Source: an uncultured Chitinophagaceae bacterium
GTDB taxonomy: Bacteria > Bacteroidota > Bacteroidia > Chitinophagales > Chitinophagaceae
Direction: 5' to 3'
NCBI GenBank assembly: GCA_946885335.1
Contig: CAMPGG010000041.1
Coordinates: 1 to 16,844, forward strand
Length of the DNA stretch: 16,844 bases
Within the stretch, counting starts at the first letter, position 1, and the number at the start of each line of letters is the position of its first letter. Made by a program: the position numbers and the translations under genes. Shown one piece after another: positions 15,506-16,844 of the stretch. Below the pieces are notes generated by a model. The model saw only the letters and a program-made list of their open reading frames with translations, made no database searches and had not been told where the DNA came from.

Positions 15506-16078
15506 TTGAACGAGCAGGAATTAATTGCATTGTTGAAGGAGAGGGATGAATCAGCTTTTAAGCAGTTGGTGCTTACCTGGCAGGACATGGTTTATAATAC
15601 GGTTTTAGGCATTGTTCAACATGAAGAAGACGCGGAAGATGTATCGCAGGAAGTTTTTGTACAGGTTTTTCAATCCATAAGTTCTTTTAAATCAGAATCC
15701 AAGTTAAGTACCTGGATCTACCGGATAGCAACTACAAAAGCATTGGATCATTTAAGAAAAAAGAAAAGAAAAAAACGATTTGCTTTTGTTCAAAGTCTTT
15801 TCGGGATGCAGGAGCAGGAAAAAGAGCTTCCGGCAACTTTTAATCACCCGGGAATTATCCTGGATAATAAAGAAAAAGCTGCCGTGCTTTTTAAGGCATT
15901 GGAAAAATTACCCGAAAAGCAAAAAGTTGCTTTTACGTTGCATAAAGTGGAAGGTTTAAGTTACCAGGAAATAGGGGAAGTGATGCAGACCACTTTACCG
16001 GCAATTGAATCGTTGATTCACAGGGCTAAAGGAAATTTAAAAAAACAATTGACTGATTATTACCGAACACACGGATAA
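15506..16078 (+). CDS. ECF (group 4) RNA polymerase sigma factor
   Basis: 190 residues. Region 2 spans about 17-92 (FKQLVLTWQDMVYNTVLGI, EEDAEDVSQEVFVQVFQSI, SKLSTWIYRIATTKALDHLRKKKRKK). Region 4 spans about 128-182 (ALEKLPEKQKVAFTLHKVEGLSYQEIGEVMQTTLPAIESLIHRAKGNLKKQL). There is no region 1 or 3, as expected for an extracytoplasmic-function sigma factor. The start must be TTG at 15506: an in-frame TAA sits three codons earlier, and the next ATG would remove part of region 2. It directs RNA polymerase to a small target set, usually held back by a membrane anti-sigma factor. The next gene, 36 bp on, has the right form for that partner. The preceding gene encodes an outer-membrane receptor-like protein, which may be a co-transcribed partner or target. 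Confidence 0.95.
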   Translation: MNEQELIALLKERDESAFKQLVLTWQDMVYNTVLGIVQHEEDAEDVSQEVFVQVFQSISSFKSESKLSTWIYRIATTKALDHLRKKKRKKRFAFVQSLFGMQEQEKELPATFNHPGIILDNKEKAAVLFKALEKLPEKQKVAFTLHKVEGLSYQEIGEVMQTTLPAIESLIHRAKGNLKKQLTDYYRTHG

Positions 16079-16114
16079 CAAGGTTTTGAACAAAAAGGCG
16101 TCTAAAAACATAGC

Positions 16115-16456
16115 ATGAAACAAAAACAACATATTGACAAACTGGTTGAAGACACGATGAACAGCCTGGATGGCTTACAACAAGCCAGTCCCGGGCCATA
16201 TTTCTTCACCCGTGTACATGCCCGCCTCAACAGGAAACAAAAAGATGTTTGGGAACAAACACTTTCATTTCTTACAAGGCCGGCTATATTAACCGCCAGT
16301 GTATTAGCCATCATTTTGGTTGATATTATTGCATTAACCAATTTAAAATCTACCGAAAACAACCAGGCTTCCATTGAACAAGCCCAGGTATTTGCAGAAG
16401 AATATGATTTTACCATTGCTACCATTTATGATTACACCAAACCGGATAATAAATAA
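16115..16456 (+). CDS. Short single-pass membrane protein, probable anti-sigma factor
   Basis: 113 residues: a cytosolic N-terminal region (about 1-54) with a helix (HIDKLVEDTMNSLDGL) and the segment ASPGPYFFTRVHARL (24-38), one membrane span (about 57-76), and a short periplasmic tail (77-113). There is no zinc-binding HxxxCxxC motif, so it is not a ZAS-type anti-sigma factor. Position directly after the ECF sigma gene (36 bp) and topology (cytosolic part that could hold sigma, one span) make an anti-sigma role likely, comparable in layout to the short CnrY protein. It overlaps the next gene by one base (TAATG), so the two are translationally coupled. The function is inferred from context. 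Confidence 0.75.
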   Translation: MKQKQHIDKLVEDTMNSLDGLQQASPGPYFFTRVHARLNRKQKDVWEQTLSFLTRPAILTASVLAIILVDIIALTNLKSTENNQASIEQAQVFAEEYDFTIATIYDYTKPDNK

Positions 16457-16844
16457 TGACAACCCCTACAAAAAATAAACTGTTCATTTTCATCATTGCT
16501 CTTTTACTGATCTCGAATATTGGATTAGTGGTTTTCTTTATGGGGATGAATAAACATGATTCAAGAGATAACAGGGGACGGGGAGAAATTACCCGTGTAT
16601 TAAAAGAAGAAATTGGTTTTAGTGAAACACAAATCAAAGAGTATGAAGAAATCAGGATGGCTCACCGGGAAAAAATGAGACCGCTTTTCGATAGTATACG
16701 AATAGCAAAAGAAAGCCTCTACAACCAACTTTATTTACCTGAAATTAATGATTCAATTTTCAATACTGCATCTTCAGCAGTAGGTGAAAAACAACAAATG
16801 ATTGACAGGCATTTATTTAATCATTTCAGAACATTGAGAGAATT
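16456..16844 (+). CDS. Membrane-anchored Spy/CpxP/CnrX-like periplasmic protein (cut by window edge)
   Basis: ATG at 16456 shares its A with the stop of the previous gene; 129 residues are readable and the frame is still open at the window end. An N-terminal membrane anchor (about 8-30: KLFIFIIALLLISNIGLVVFF) is followed by a periplasmic all-helical region: FSETQIKEYEEIRMAHREKMRPLFDSIRIAKESLYNQL and a later EKQQMIDRHLFNHFRTLRE. The FSETQ piece stands where Spy/CpxP proteins have their LTxxQ motif, and the helical hairpin layout fits that superfamily (periplasmic heavy-metal sensor/chaperone). Following an ECF sigma gene and a short membrane protein, it could be the signal-sensing subunit, as CnrX is for CnrY-CnrH. 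The ligand is unknown; His and Met residues are few, so metal sensing is not assured. Confidence 0.8.
   Translation, partial: MTTPTKNKLFIFIIALLLISNIGLVVFFMGMNKHDSRDNRGRGEITRVLKEEIGFSETQIKEYEEIRMAHREKMRPLFDSIRIAKESLYNQLYLPEINDSIFNTASSAVGEKQQMIDRHLFNHFRTLRE

Overview
The window looks like a chromosomal segment of a Bacteroidota bacterium, most like the Chitinophagaceae/Sphingobacteriia. This is inferred from gene content and signals, not from a database match. Supporting signs are an AT-rich base composition, almost no Shine-Dalgarno sequences, at least two promoters of the Bacteroidota type (TTTG, 17-19 bp, TAnnTTTG), a TonB-type outer-membrane protein that starts with a carboxypeptidase-regulatory-like domain, and a DUF5606-type protein. 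There are no tRNAs, rRNAs, CRISPR arrays, transposases or phage genes. It reads as housekeeping and accessory genes in short operons.

Layout. 1-636 (minus) is the N-terminal part of an exported endonuclease/exonuclease/phosphatase-fold lipoprotein cut by the window edge. After a 259-bp divergent gap (637-895), in which I see no clear promoter or RNA, comes a GntP-family permease (plus). It meets a glycerate 2-kinase (minus) tail to tail, 2 bp apart: a plausible uptake and phosphorylation pair. Next on minus are a YjaB-like GNAT acetyltransferase and an exported protein of unknown family with its own terminator. A membrane-anchored GH25 muramidase with a clear promoter and a small two-helix membrane protein follow on plus. 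A prohibitin-like SPFH protein and an exported NTF2-like protein follow on minus.

8335-9890 is the most interesting part. A MerC-domain membrane protein (minus) diverges from a Sco1/SenC copper-chaperone-like protein plus a Fur-family metalloregulator (plus, 2 bp apart). The 99-bp gap holds two back-to-back Bacteroidota promoters and one perfect 7-3-7 palindrome placed so that a Fur-family repressor could control both sides. This looks like a self-contained metal-homeostasis module.

10051-12458 (minus) holds an M3 oligoendopeptidase and a DUF5606-type protein with a lysine/alanine/glutamate-rich, histone-H1-like tail, separated by an intrinsic terminator. 12620-16844 (plus) is a probable operon: a large outer-membrane beta-barrel protein with a glycine-rich insert, an ECF sigma factor that must start at TTG, a short single-pass membrane protein in the anti-sigma position, and a membrane-anchored Spy/CpxP/CnrX-like periplasmic protein cut by the window edge. 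The last three resemble in layout a CnrH-CnrY-CnrX type envelope or metal sensing unit.
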